Assembly: GCA_910584235.1 (NCBI GenBank) | Contig: CAJTZD010000014.1 | Coordinates: 58,739-91,940 of the forward strand | Origin: an uncultured Acetatifactor sp. | GTDB taxonomy: Bacteria > Bacillota > Clostridia > Lachnospirales > Lachnospiraceae | Length of the DNA stretch: 33,202 nucleotides | Reading direction: 5' to 3' | Shown here: positions 24,601 through 32,700 of the stretch, in pieces | Position numbering within the stretch: the stretch's first letter is position 1 | Layout: the number at the start of each line of letters is the position of its first letter | Notes under the pieces: model-generated | The model's database searches: none | The model's input: only the letters and a program-made list of their open reading frames with translations | What the model was told of the DNA's origin: nothing | Program-made: the position numbers and the translations under genes

Positions 24601-26481
24601 TCATGAGCCGGATTCTTCCGGGAAGTAAATTTCGTACCAAACCAGGAAAGCGTAAACGGCCCAGAGCTTCCGGTTGGTATTGCCCCGGCCGCATCCCCGC
24701 CCGGCCAGCAGCTTTTCCAGCGCCTCCCGGTTGAAGAACTTTTCTGCTGCCTTTGAATCAAAGGCTTTCCGGACGGCCGCGTCTCCCATGTCAGAGGTCA
24801 GAAAATGTCCCAGCGGAACCGGGAAGCCCAGCTTCTTTCTGTTGGCGCTGTGCTCCGGGAGATGTCTTCCGGCCACTTTCCGAAAGAGATATTTGGACAC
24901 CTGTCCCTTTTGCTTACAGTCCGCGGGCAGATTTTTGGCCACATTAAAGACCTCCTTGTCCAGATAGGGCACCCGCAGCTCCAGGGAATGGGCCATGCTC
25001 ATCCGGTCCGCTTTCTGGAGGATGTCCCCCGGCAGCCAGTGGAGCAGATCTATGTACTGCATGCGGCTGGCCTGATCCAGGGACTGTACGTTTCTGTAAT
25101 CTTCCTCCAGAAAGGCCTGAGGGGAGAGGGCCCTGGTCTTATCTTTCAAAAGCTCTCTGCGTTCCCTGTCAGTAAACAGATTGGCATTTCCGATAAAACG
25201 TTCTTCCAGAGACATGGAACCGCGCATGAGGAAGCTTTTTCCCCTTATCTCCGGCAGCCTTGAAGCCATCCGGGCAATGCGCCTGCGCAGGGATTTCGGA
25301 AGCTTCTGGTACAGATGCAGGGACTGGGGCTCGCAGTAGATGCAGTAGCCGCCGAAGAGTTCGTCAGACCCCTCCCCGGACACCACCACCCGCACATGCC
25401 GGGAGGCTTCTCTGGAGAGGAAATACAATGCCACCGCGGAGGAATCACCGGAGGGTTCGTCCATATAGTAGAGCACTTCCGGCACGGCCGTCCAGAATTC
25501 TCTCTCGGAGATGGTCTTGTTGTGCTGCTCCAGCTGCAGCTCCTCCGCCAATTCCCTGGCCAGGGGGATCTCGTTATAGTAGCCGTCCTCCTTGCCGTAG
25601 CCTACGGTAAAGGTTTTGTTCCCGGTGAACCGGGCGGCGATGAGGCCGGAGTCCACGCCCCCGGAGAGGAAAGTCCCTACCTCCACATCCGCCGTCATAT
25701 GGGCTTTCACCGAGTCTGCAATGGCTTTGTCCAGTGCATCGATCCATTCTTCTTCGGATTTCCCGCCCCCTTTCCCGGATTTTGCCGGCGTCAGCATAGG
25801 GAGGAAATAACGCTTCGGAGCCAGAGTGCTGCTGCCTCTCTGCCAGGTAAGGCAGTGGCCGGGCAGGAGCTGCCGGATGCCCTGGAAGAAAGTTTTCTCC
25901 AGAACGGAATATTGGAAAGAGAGATACTGCTCCAGGGCTTCCGTATTCAGACGCTTTTCATAGGCAGGGTGGGGCAGGATTCCCTTGATCTCCGAGGCGA
26001 AGATGAAGCTGCCGCCTGCCATCGTATAATAGAAAGGCTTAATCCCAAAAGGATCCCTGGCGGCGAATAGGGTCTGGGCCTTTTCGTCCCAGATAGCGAA
26101 AGCAAACATCCCCCGCAGATGCTGGGGCAGCTGCTCGCCCCATTCCTCGTATCCGTGGAGCAGCACCTCCGAATCACCCTGGGTGGAAAAGCGGTGCCCG
26201 GCCGAGAGCAGCTCCAGCCGCAGGGCCTGATAGTTATAGATTTCCCCATTGAATACCAGCACTTTATCTTTGGTCTCATTGACCATGGGCTGGGTGCTGC
26301 CGCCCGGGTCGATGATGGCCAGGCGCCTGAAGCCCAGGGCAGCGTGGTCAGAGAGCCAGCTTTTTCCCTGGTCGGGCCCCCTGTGGGCCAGGGCGCTCAT
26401 CATCTGCTCCAATATCTCCTCCTTGGGGGGGCGATTCCCGGTACAATCATTCTTTTCTATAAACCCGCATATTCCGCACAT
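24601..26481 (-). CDS. asnB: Glutamine-hydrolysing asparagine synthetase B
   Basis: Makes asparagine from aspartate, ATP and glutamine. 626 aa starting MCGICGFIEKN; Cys2 becomes the N-terminal nucleophile of the class II glutamine amidotransferase domain once Met is removed, which fixes the start at 26481 rather than 14 codons upstream. SD AAAGGAG lies 8 bases upstream. The glutaminase half shows HRGPDQG, LGFRRLAIID and VFNGEIYNY; the synthetase half has the PP-loop SGGVDSGLIAA, followed by GEGSDELFGGY and LELRVPYLD. It converges with addA, leaving 16 bp between stops. The 148-bp gap on its 5' side to the lipoprotein gene holds a small GCTGT/ACAGC hairpin and a weak TTTACA-17-TACATA promoter-like pair. 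Confidence 0.97.
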   Translation of the reverse strand: MCGICGFIEKNDCTGNRPPKEEILEQMMSALAHRGPDQGKSWLSDHAALGFRRLAIIDPGGSTQPMVNETKDKVLVFNGEIYNYQALRLELLSAGHRFSTQGDSEVLLHGYEEWGEQLPQHLRGMFAFAIWDEKAQTLFAARDPFGIKPFYYTMAGGSFIFASEIKGILPHPAYEKRLNTEALEQYLSFQYSVLEKTFFQGIRQLLPGHCLTWQRGSSTLAPKRYFLPMLTPAKSGKGGGKSEEEWIDALDKAIADSVKAHMTADVEVGTFLSGGVDSGLIAARFTGNKTFTVGYGKEDGYYNEIPLARELAEELQLEQHNKTISEREFWTAVPEVLYYMDEPSGDSSAVALYFLSREASRHVRVVVSGEGSDELFGGYCIYCEPQSLHLYQKLPKSLRRRIARMASRLPEIRGKSFLMRGSMSLEERFIGNANLFTDRERRELLKDKTRALSPQAFLEEDYRNVQSLDQASRMQYIDLLHWLPGDILQKADRMSMAHSLELRVPYLDKEVFNVAKNLPADCKQKGQVSKYLFRKVAGRHLPEHSANRKKLGFPVPLGHFLTSDMGDAAVRKAFDSKAAEKFFNREALEKLLAGRGCGRGNTNRKLWAVYAFLVWYEIYFPEESGS

Positions 26482-26629
26482 AATCCATACTCCTTTGTCA
26501 TTCCAAGATGTCTTTTGTTGCATGGATCCAGCATAGCGGACGGCTGTTTCTTATTCACAGCTTTTATGTAACGAAATTGTATCAGAATGTAAATTCTTGT
26601 AGCAGCTCAGACAGCCCCCGGGAAGCCGC

Positions 26630-28120
26630 TTACAGCTCCAGCAGAATGCACCGTCTCTTACTCATGTCCCGGTTCTCGTATGTCTCCAGCAGAATACGGC
26701 CCGTGTCCTGATCGTATTCCATACTGATCAGGTTCTGGAGATTTTTATATAACAGTTGACCCTCCCCGGAGCCTTTGGGATACAGATACAGGTCCGCGGA
26801 AAGGATGCCCCAGTATTCCTGCAGGGCGGAGGGAGTGCCGCTCTTTTGGATGTACTGTCCCGTATTTGCCTCCGGAACCGACAGGTAGTCGTTGGCGGTT
26901 TCCTTGACCAGGGCAGCCAGAATGTCGCCGGAGGGCAGAGCCAGGAAATCCCATACATAGTTGGGAAGATCCAGGACCTGGGGCATCTGGGGTATTTCAG
27001 CCATGTCTATGGTCCAGAGCATGAGGGGATTGGACATATAATACACCGTGCCTCCGTCTGCGGAATATTGATAGACAGGGTAGGGAAAGTCCTGGTAGCC
27101 CGGCAGAGTCTGCTCCGTATAGAAGAGGGCGTCTATGGGGCGGGCCTTTTCTTCTGTCAGAGAGAGGGACGGCACGATGGCTTTTTCCGGCAGCAGTCCG
27201 TCCTTTCTTATAAAGAGGGCGTCACTGTCCTTTTCCGTGATAAGGCTGATGAGTCCGGGTTGACTGCCGCTGTCACAGAGCCCCGTGTTCGAGAGGTCCC
27301 CCCGGATCTTATCGTTGGCGAGAAGCTCCGGCGTATAGAGTACCTGGTCCGGTGCCAGAAGCGCGGAGGCGCCTATGGGCCAGTAGTCATCACGTCCGGG
27401 AGGATTATCCGAGTCAGGGTTTTCCGTTCCGGAGGCGCTTCGTGCCGGTATCCGGCTGCAGTCGTATATGGGAACCAGACCTGTGGAATTTGTGGAGGCT
27501 CCGGCTGCGTCATAGGTCACCCATCTGCCGCCTGGGGAAAAGCTTCCCCGGAAGCCTCCGGGATACTCATCGCTGTTCTCATACAAAATAAGCGGCTCCC
27601 GTTCCCCCAGGGTATAGAGCAGGGCTAAGCCCGCGTCCCGGTAATTGGAGCGGATATTGATTAACAGCCGTTTTCCGTCCGGAGAGGGCAGGAGCTGTTC
27701 GATATACAGGTCACCTGTGGTTTCCTGGCCATGGGCATTGTCCCAGTTCTCCCAGGTCTTAACATAGTCTCCCGCCACATCATAGAAGCCGTACCTGTAA
27801 TCAACCTGCCTGTATTCCAGTAATTTTCCTTCATTTTCCCCGGCGGCTGAGAGGATATGGACTTCGTTTTCCCCGCTGCCTGAAAGAAACGCGCTTTTGT
27901 CCAGCAGTTCCAGGGTCTCATAGCTATAGGTATAAATTTTTTTCACTGTGAAGTCCCTGTCCGAGGGATTGGCCTGGGTTTCATCCTCCGCGGAGGAGAC
28001 CAGGGGCAGCTGCATCGTTTTTTCCTCCGGCGCGCAGGCGGTGAGGAGGGCCGTAAATAGAAGCAGGGGGGGTATGGCGTTTCTATGCATGACGGCCGGG
28101 GCCTTTTTTCGGCGCGGCAT
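26630..28120 (-). CDS. Beta-propeller-like lipoprotein linked to the two-component system
   Basis: 496 aa from ATG 28120. Starts at 28180 (best SD, AAGGAGG, but 98-bp overlap with the kinase gene) and 28090 are alternatives; all keep the signal peptide. The lipobox is LLTAC (in LLLFTALLTAC), so it should be a membrane-tethered exported lipoprotein. The body contains repeated propeller-type blades: LPSPDGKRLLINI, SFSPGGRWVTYD, YSADGGTVYYMSN and LALPSGDILAALV, resembling TolB/WD40-like PD40 repeats. It is the third gene of an RR-HK-lipoprotein operon, so it may be an extracytoplasmic sensor accessory for the kinase or its output; substrate unknown. Confidence 0.78.
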   Translation of the reverse strand: MPRRKKAPAVMHRNAIPPLLLFTALLTACAPEEKTMQLPLVSSAEDETQANPSDRDFTVKKIYTYSYETLELLDKSAFLSGSGENEVHILSAAGENEGKLLEYRQVDYRYGFYDVAGDYVKTWENWDNAHGQETTGDLYIEQLLPSPDGKRLLINIRSNYRDAGLALLYTLGEREPLILYENSDEYPGGFRGSFSPGGRWVTYDAAGASTNSTGLVPIYDCSRIPARSASGTENPDSDNPPGRDDYWPIGASALLAPDQVLYTPELLANDKIRGDLSNTGLCDSGSQPGLISLITEKDSDALFIRKDGLLPEKAIVPSLSLTEEKARPIDALFYTEQTLPGYQDFPYPVYQYSADGGTVYYMSNPLMLWTIDMAEIPQMPQVLDLPNYVWDFLALPSGDILAALVKETANDYLSVPEANTGQYIQKSGTPSALQEYWGILSADLYLYPKGSGEGQLLYKNLQNLISMEYDQDTGRILLETYENRDMSKRRCILLEL

Positions 28121-29681
28121 GTGCTGCCTTCTTATGTTCCACCGGGATTTTTTTCGATCGGGCTTCCTGGGGTATGTCATGTGCTGCCTCCTTTTCTTCT
28201 CTCAGGCGGATGTAAAATATGGTCTGGGAATTTTGTCTGCTCTTGACGCCGATGAGCCCCTCATGCTCATCCATGATTTTCCGGCAGATGGAAAGCCCCA
28301 GGCCGGAGCTGCCTTGCTCCCTGGAATAGGTCTTGTCCACCCGGTAAAAGGGCTCGAAGATCCGCTCCTGCTCTTCGGGTGCTAGGCCCCTGCCCCGGTT
28401 TCGGACAAAGAGCCATACATACCCTTTTCGCCTGGAGCCGCTCAGGAGGATGGAAGAGTGACTGTCTCCGTATTTTATGGCATTGTCCACCAGATTGACC
28501 AGCACCTGGCGCAGTCTCTCTTCCACGCCCGAAGTCCAGAGGGGATCGGGGAGATCGGTGTCAATGCGCATTTCGTAGCGCCTTGCTTTGATCTCCAGGG
28601 CTTCCGCCACGCTTTTTGCGATAGCGCTTAAGTTTACGGGGCGCATTTCCATATAGATGGCCTTGTCGGACATGTCCAGGAGCTGCAGCACCATCTGATG
28701 CATTCTGGTGCTCTCCTGGAGAATCTGGCGCAGACCCTGGCTGCTTAGCTGTGCATCCGCCCCATGATCCGCCTCAAGAAGCTGTGCATAGCCCTGGATG
28801 GTCGTCAGGGGCGTTTTCAGCTCATGGGTCATATTGTTGTAGAATTCCTGCCTGCTTCCCAAAAGGGAGATGATGCGCTCCTTGTCCGCCTGCATTTTCC
28901 GAAACTGGGAGCCAATGGTCTCCAGCATTACGCTGAAATTCCGGGACAGCTCCCCCACCTCGTCCTGTCGTCCCGAGTCTGCCAGCTGGGCCAGCATCTG
29001 CATGTCCACCTGCTCCTTGGGGAGATCACGCACTATCTGGCGGGTGATCTCCGTCAGCTTCCCCACGGGCACCAGGAGCCTGTTGAGAAAGAAAGCCAGC
29101 AGCAAAAAAATCAGAGCATACACAATGGCGGTGACCTGATAGATCAGCCGTTCGTTTTGGCGGATCTGGACATAGAGTCCGGAGGTATCCATGCGGTACC
29201 GGATGATGCCGATGGTGCGCTCTTCAATGGTCACGGGCATGGAAAGATAAACCAGCATGGTATCTGCGTTCGGATAGGTCATGGTAAAGGCGGCGTTTCC
29301 GCGGACGGCTTCCGCAAGGTCTGTGCCGGCCGGATCCTCCTGTATCTGCCTGTTTCCGCTCAGGTACTGTCCCCGGGTATCCAATACGCTGAAGCCCTGA
29401 CCGCCCAGAATCCGCAGCTCTCTGACAATGTCTTCCGCGATCTGTTTGTACCCTTCCTCGTCATTGTTGGCGCCCTGGAGCATGAGAAGCTGCCTTATGT
29501 AGATCAGGGTGTTCTCCTGACGGCCCTGGAGCTCCCGGATGATCTGAGCCTCCAGACTCTGCCAGAGCTTTGCGTGGATGCTGCTGCCAAGGATGCCGCC
29601 GCCTGCCAGGAAAAGTGCCAGGATGATCAGCATCATCTGCCCTCTGATCCCTAAGCGGTACTTTTCCCTACTGCGGGACAT
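28083..29681 (-). CDS. Membrane sensor histidine kinase
   Basis: 532 aa. TM1 (MMLIILALFLAGGGILGSSI, about 16-35), an extracytoplasmic sensor of about 140 residues, TM2 (VTAIVYALIFLLLAFFLN), a HAMP linker, then HisKA with phospho-acceptor His286 in NMTHELKTPLTTIQGY. The ATPase has NLVDNAIKYGD (N box), NRGRGLAPEEQERIFEPFYR (G1/F region) and GSSGLGLSICRKI (G2). It phosphorylates the response regulator encoded just upstream, whose 3' end it overlaps by 14 bp. It overlaps the lipoprotein gene at its 3' end. The C-terminal tail (about 30 residues rich in Lys/Arg/Ala) beyond the ATPase core is unusual. Signal sensed is unknown. Confidence 0.95.
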   Translation of the reverse strand: MSRSREKYRLGIRGQMMLIILALFLAGGGILGSSIHAKLWQSLEAQIIRELQGRQENTLIYIRQLLMLQGANNDEEGYKQIAEDIVRELRILGGQGFSVLDTRGQYLSGNRQIQEDPAGTDLAEAVRGNAAFTMTYPNADTMLVYLSMPVTIEERTIGIIRYRMDTSGLYVQIRQNERLIYQVTAIVYALIFLLLAFFLNRLLVPVGKLTEITRQIVRDLPKEQVDMQMLAQLADSGRQDEVGELSRNFSVMLETIGSQFRKMQADKERIISLLGSRQEFYNNMTHELKTPLTTIQGYAQLLEADHGADAQLSSQGLRQILQESTRMHQMVLQLLDMSDKAIYMEMRPVNLSAIAKSVAEALEIKARRYEMRIDTDLPDPLWTSGVEERLRQVLVNLVDNAIKYGDSHSSILLSGSRRKGYVWLFVRNRGRGLAPEEQERIFEPFYRVDKTYSREQGSSGLGLSICRKIMDEHEGLIGVKSRQNSQTIFYIRLREEKEAAHDIPQEARSKKIPVEHKKAAHAAPKKGPGRHA

Positions 29682-30348
29682 ACTTGTACCCCACGCCGAA
29701 CACCGTCACCAGCATGCCTTCCAGTCCGGCTTTTTTGCGGATACGTTGGACATGAATGTCCACGGTTCTGGTATCGCCTGCGAAATCATAGCCCCATATC
29801 TGGTCCAGCAGGGCGGTTCTGGTGAATACCTGACGGGGATGCTTTAAGAAGCAGAGCAGCAGCTCATATTCCTTGGGAGTCAGGTTTAACAGCTCATCGC
29901 GCTTATAGACGCAGTGCTCCTGCTCCGTTACCGTGAGATGACCGCAGACCAGGTGCTTGTCTTCGGACAAGCCCCGGGCCTTGTCGAACCGGCGCAGGAT
30001 GGTGCGGACCCTGGCCACCACCTCCCGCAGGTCAAAGGGCTTGGTAATATAATCGTCTGCCCCGGATTCCAGACCATAGAGCTTGTCTTCCACACTGCCT
30101 CTGGCGGTGAGCATGATGATGGGGATCCGGTACTGCTCCGTAAGCATCCGGCATACGTCCACGCCGTTGATGTCCGGCAGCATCCAGTCCAAGAGCACCA
30201 GGTCGGGCGGATTTTTGCTGGCCATGGCAAAGCCCTCGCTGCCTGTGTAGGCGCATTGAACCTGAAAGCCCTCCTTTTCAAAGCCGTATTTTAAAATGTC
30301 CGCAATGGGTTTCTCGTCCTCAATGACCAATATTTTTTTGTCTTCCAT
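29668..30348 (-). CDS. OmpR/PhoB-family response regulator
   Basis: 226 aa. Receiver domain with acidic pocket IEDE (9-12), phospho-acceptor Asp54 in LVLLDWMLPD, LTARGS and the conserved Lys in YITKPF. The DNA-binding winged helix includes LTPKEYELLLCFLKHP and VFTRTALLDQIWGYDFAGDTR-type recognition residues, then VDIHVQRIRKKAG. First gene of the operon, with its own promoter (30419-30448) and possible autoregulation. The promoter is divergent from that of the iron-related small gene, so the two could share regulatory input. Confidence 0.96.
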   Translation of the reverse strand: MEDKKILVIEDEKPIADILKYGFEKEGFQVQCAYTGSEGFAMASKNPPDLVLLDWMLPDINGVDVCRMLTEQYRIPIIMLTARGSVEDKLYGLESGADDYITKPFDLREVVARVRTILRRFDKARGLSEDKHLVCGHLTVTEQEHCVYKRDELLNLTPKEYELLLCFLKHPRQVFTRTALLDQIWGYDFAGDTRTVDIHVQRIRKKAGLEGMLVTVFGVGYKYVPQ

Positions 30349-30418
30349 CTGTTATTCCTCGCGAGTTTTTGCCCGTTTTTTGGGCAGACTTCTTTTTATA
30401 ATGAAATCATATAAAATA

Positions 30419-30448
30419 AGTATAACGCGGATATCTCCGAAATGTAAA
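30419..30448 (-). promoter_or_regulatory. Promoter of the response-regulator operon
   Basis: On the minus strand: TTTACA (30448-30443), 18-bp spacer, TATACT (30424-30419). It lies about 70 bp upstream of the response-regulator ATG. Confidence 0.65.
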
Positions 30449-30459
30449 GAAAATGTAAC

Positions 30460-30488
30460 TTGACATTTATTTCCCGGAGACATATACT
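30460..30488 (+). promoter_or_regulatory. Near-consensus promoter of the FeoB-associated gene
   Basis: TTGACA (30460-30465), 17-bp spacer, TATACT (30483-30488). It is nearly perfect, divergent from the response-regulator promoter with 11 bp between the two -35 boxes, and followed at once by a Fur-like box. Confidence 0.85.
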
Positions 30489-30492
30489 CAAA

Positions 30493-30507
30493 TGAAAATG
30501 ATTCTCA
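30493..30507. promoter_or_regulatory. Fur-like box
   Basis: TGAAAATGATTCTCA matches the 7-1-7 Fur consensus TGATAATnATTATCA at 12 of 14 positions. It starts 5 bp after the -10, over the expected transcription start, an ideal place for iron-dependent repression. The downstream gene product is iron-transport related, which supports the call. Confidence 0.75.
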
Positions 30508-30531
30508 AATAAGGACTGAAGGAGAAAATAT

Positions 30532-30684
30532 ATGGCAGATGTGATCATTATAGCGGCGCTGGCAATGGCCGTATTCTTTATTGTGCGGGGACAGATAAGG
30601 CGCCGGCGCCGGGGGCAGTGCCCGGGAGGATGCGCCGGCTGCGGCGGGGGAAGCGGCTGCCCGGGGGGCGGCGGCAGAAAATAA
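30532..30684 (+). CDS. FeoB-associated Cys-rich membrane protein
   Basis: 50 aa: one membrane helix (ADVIIIAALAMAVFFIVRG), a basic RRRRR cluster, then four cysteines in a Gly-rich tail (CPGGCAGCGGGSGC). This is the layout of the small Cys-rich proteins usually encoded beside feoB in clostridia (FeoB-associated family), thought to help ferrous-iron uptake. GAAGGAG lies 7 bases before the ATG. No feoA or feoB is present here, so it is an orphan copy with its own Fur-controlled promoter. Confidence 0.8.
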   Translation: MADVIIIAALAMAVFFIVRGQIRRRRRGQCPGGCAGCGGGSGCPGGGGRK

Positions 30685-30723
30685 TTCTTTTTTCATTTTT
30701 CGCTTTCCCTGAAAAGCGGAATA

Positions 30724-30732
30724 TGCTATACT
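30724..30732 (+). promoter_or_regulatory. Extended -10 promoter before the deacetylase gene
   Basis: TGCTATACT, an extended -10 (TGn plus TATACT), about 38 bp before the ATG at 30770. The -35 region (TTTCCC at 17 bp) is poor, as often seen with extended -10 promoters. Confidence 0.5.
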
Positions 30733-30769
30733 AAAATTTAAGTTGTACCGGAGTGGACCAGAGGTGAAT

Positions 30770-31969
30770 ATGTCAGAACGAAATAGGGGATATATTTCGA
30801 AAGATAAATTGACAGAAAGGGACAGACGCAGCCCATCAAAGGACAAAGGAAGAAAAGGGGCGGATACCCCGGGAACCGCAAAAGGCCGGGCAAGGAGCGC
30901 CGAAAGGGCAGGAAAAACCGCCGGGGAAAGGAAAGAGGAACGCCCGCCCGGGGGCGGCGGGGGAAAGCATAAGACAGGGCAGAGAATCTGGATATTGCTT
31001 TGGATGCTGCTGTGCGGGATCCTTTTGATTAGAATCTGGAACCTGAACCATACCATAGACACATTGAGAGACCGAATCCGCCAGTTGAATCAAATCGCCG
31101 TCCGGCAGCAGGAGAGGCTGGAAGCGCTGACCGAGACGCAGGGTAAGGATGAGAACCAGAGCCTGGAGGGAAACAGGGGAGCCGATTCCCGGGGCGGCGG
31201 GCAGGACGGCAATGATAGCGATAGCCGGGACAATTCCCGGGCCGGCGGAGAGTCCGGAAGCGCCGGGACAGACAAAGCCCCGGAGGCCGCCGCCGTGAGC
31301 GGACAGGGAGTGGCCCATAAAGTATACCTGACCTTTGACGACGGGCCCGGCGATACCACAGAGGAAATTCTGGATATTTTGGACAGATACAATGTAAAGG
31401 CGACCTTTTTTGTGGTAGGGAAGGAAGGGGAGCAGGCCCAGGAGGCCATGCGCAAAATCGTGGAGGCAGGCCACACGCTGGGGATGCATTCTTACACCCA
31501 CAAGTATGATGAGATATACGCATCCGTAGAGAATTTTGCGGCGGATTTTGAAAAAGAACAGAACTATATTTATGAAGTCACCGGAGTGAAGAGCATGGTG
31601 TATCGCTTTCCCGGGGGCAGCTCCAATACCGTCAGCCAGACGGACATGAGGCTGTTCGCGGAATACCTGGACAGCCAGGGAGTGCGTTTTTTTGACTGGA
31701 ATATCTCATCCGGGGACGGGGGCAGCTTCCTGGTCCCGGTGGAGACTTTGATAGAGAACTGCACGGCCACCATCAAAAACCACGGCACATCCGTGGTGTT
31801 GATGCATGACGTGCCCGGGAAGACTACCACAAGAGAGGCGCTGCCAAAGATCATCGAGACGATTCAGGCCATGGACGATACGGTGCTTCTGCCCATTACG
31901 GAGGATACGGCGCTGATTCAGCATATAGACTGGCAGGATGAGGATACGAAAAAAGAAAGGATGTGGTGA
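30770..31969 (+). CDS. Membrane-anchored polysaccharide (peptidoglycan) deacetylase
   Basis: Likely removes acetyl groups from wall or surface N-acetyl sugars outside the membrane. 399 aa from ATG 30770 (AGAGGTG upstream; a TTG at 30743 is less likely). A very basic cytoplasmic tail (about 1-70, rich in Lys/Arg/Gly) precedes one membrane helix (IWILLWMLLCGILLI, about 75-90). A short coiled coil and a Gly/Asp/Ser-rich linker follow. The NodB domain has TFDDGPG (188-194, metal and catalytic Asp), metal-binding HSYTH (240-244), YRFPGGSSN and VLMHD. The last codons overlap the start of pyrH (ATGTGGTGA), so the two genes are translationally coupled. Confidence 0.93.
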   Translation: MSERNRGYISKDKLTERDRRSPSKDKGRKGADTPGTAKGRARSAERAGKTAGERKEERPPGGGGGKHKTGQRIWILLWMLLCGILLIRIWNLNHTIDTLRDRIRQLNQIAVRQQERLEALTETQGKDENQSLEGNRGADSRGGGQDGNDSDSRDNSRAGGESGSAGTDKAPEAAAVSGQGVAHKVYLTFDDGPGDTTEEILDILDRYNVKATFFVVGKEGEQAQEAMRKIVEAGHTLGMHSYTHKYDEIYASVENFAADFEKEQNYIYEVTGVKSMVYRFPGGSSNTVSQTDMRLFAEYLDSQGVRFFDWNISSGDGGSFLVPVETLIENCTATIKNHGTSVVLMHDVPGKTTTREALPKIIETIQAMDDTVLLPITEDTALIQHIDWQDEDTKKERMW

Positions 31970-32667
31970 CAACGCAGAGGATATTATTGAAATTGAGCGG
32001 AGAAGCCCTTGCGGGCCCTAAGAAGACGGGATTCGACGAGGAGACAGTGAGAAAAGTAGCCGTGCAGGTAAAGGAGCTTGCGGACCAGGGGACTCAGGTG
32101 GGCATCGTCATCGGCGGCGGGAATTTCTGGAGAGGCAGGACCAGCGAGAACATCGACCGCACCAAGGCAGACCAGATCGGTATGCTGGCCACTGTGATGA
32201 ACTGCATTTATGTATCGGAGATTTTCCGTTCTGCAGGCATGCAGACCAGTATTCTGACACCTTTTGAATGCGGATCCTTTACCAAACTGTTTTCCAAGGA
32301 CAGGGCGATGAAGTATTTCTCCCAGAGGCAGGTGGTGTTCTTTGCGGGGGGGACGGGACATCCGTATTTCTCCACGGATACCGGGGTGGTGCTGCGGGCC
32401 ATTGAGGTGGAGGCGGATGTGATCTTGTTGGCCAAGTCTATTGACGGCGTGTACGACGACGACCCGGCAGAGAATCCGAACGCGAAAAAGTACGCCGAAG
32501 TCACCATCGACGAGGTGATCGAGAAGAATCTCCATGTGGTGGATATGACCGCTTCCATTCTGGCCAGGGACAATAAAGTTCCTATGTGGGTATTCGGGCT
32601 GAATGAAGAGAACAGCATTGTAAATGCCGTCAAAGGCAATTTCAGCGGCACGAAAGTGCTGGTATAG
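31963..32667 (+). CDS. pyrH: UMP kinase
   Basis: Phosphorylates UMP to UDP, an essential step feeding nucleotides and UDP-sugars. 234 aa with amino-acid-kinase motifs: ILLKLSGEAL, VIGGGNFWRG, GTGHPYFSTDTG, SIDGVYDDDP and DMTASILARDN. The start is GTG: 31963, or the next codon GTG 31966, which has better spacing from AAAGG. The usual upstream neighbour tsf is absent; a deacetylase gene overlaps instead. frr follows after 33 bp, the normal order. Confidence 0.97.
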   Translation: MVTTQRILLKLSGEALAGPKKTGFDEETVRKVAVQVKELADQGTQVGIVIGGGNFWRGRTSENIDRTKADQIGMLATVMNCIYVSEIFRSAGMQTSILTPFECGSFTKLFSKDRAMKYFSQRQVVFFAGGTGHPYFSTDTGVVLRAIEVEADVILLAKSIDGVYDDDPAENPNAKKYAEVTIDEVIEKNLHVVDMTASILARDNKVPMWVFGLNEENSIVNAVKGNFSGTKVLV

Positions 32668-32700
32668 GTATACAAATATAAAAAAGGAGAGGACAGTACT

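Noticed and set aside
24588..24625. Intrinsic terminator between addA and asnB (CTTCCCGG / CCGGGAAG)
   Set aside because: The 22-nt loop is long and there is no U-tract on either side.
26756..27628. 290-aa + strand frame opposite the lipoprotein gene
   Set aside because: Shadow of the lipoprotein coding sequence; no SD or domain, while the minus frame has a lipobox and propeller repeats.
30701..30718. Terminator after the FeoB-associated gene (CGCTTT / AAAGCG)
   Set aside because: The T-run precedes rather than follows the stem in the direction of transcription, and the stem is short.
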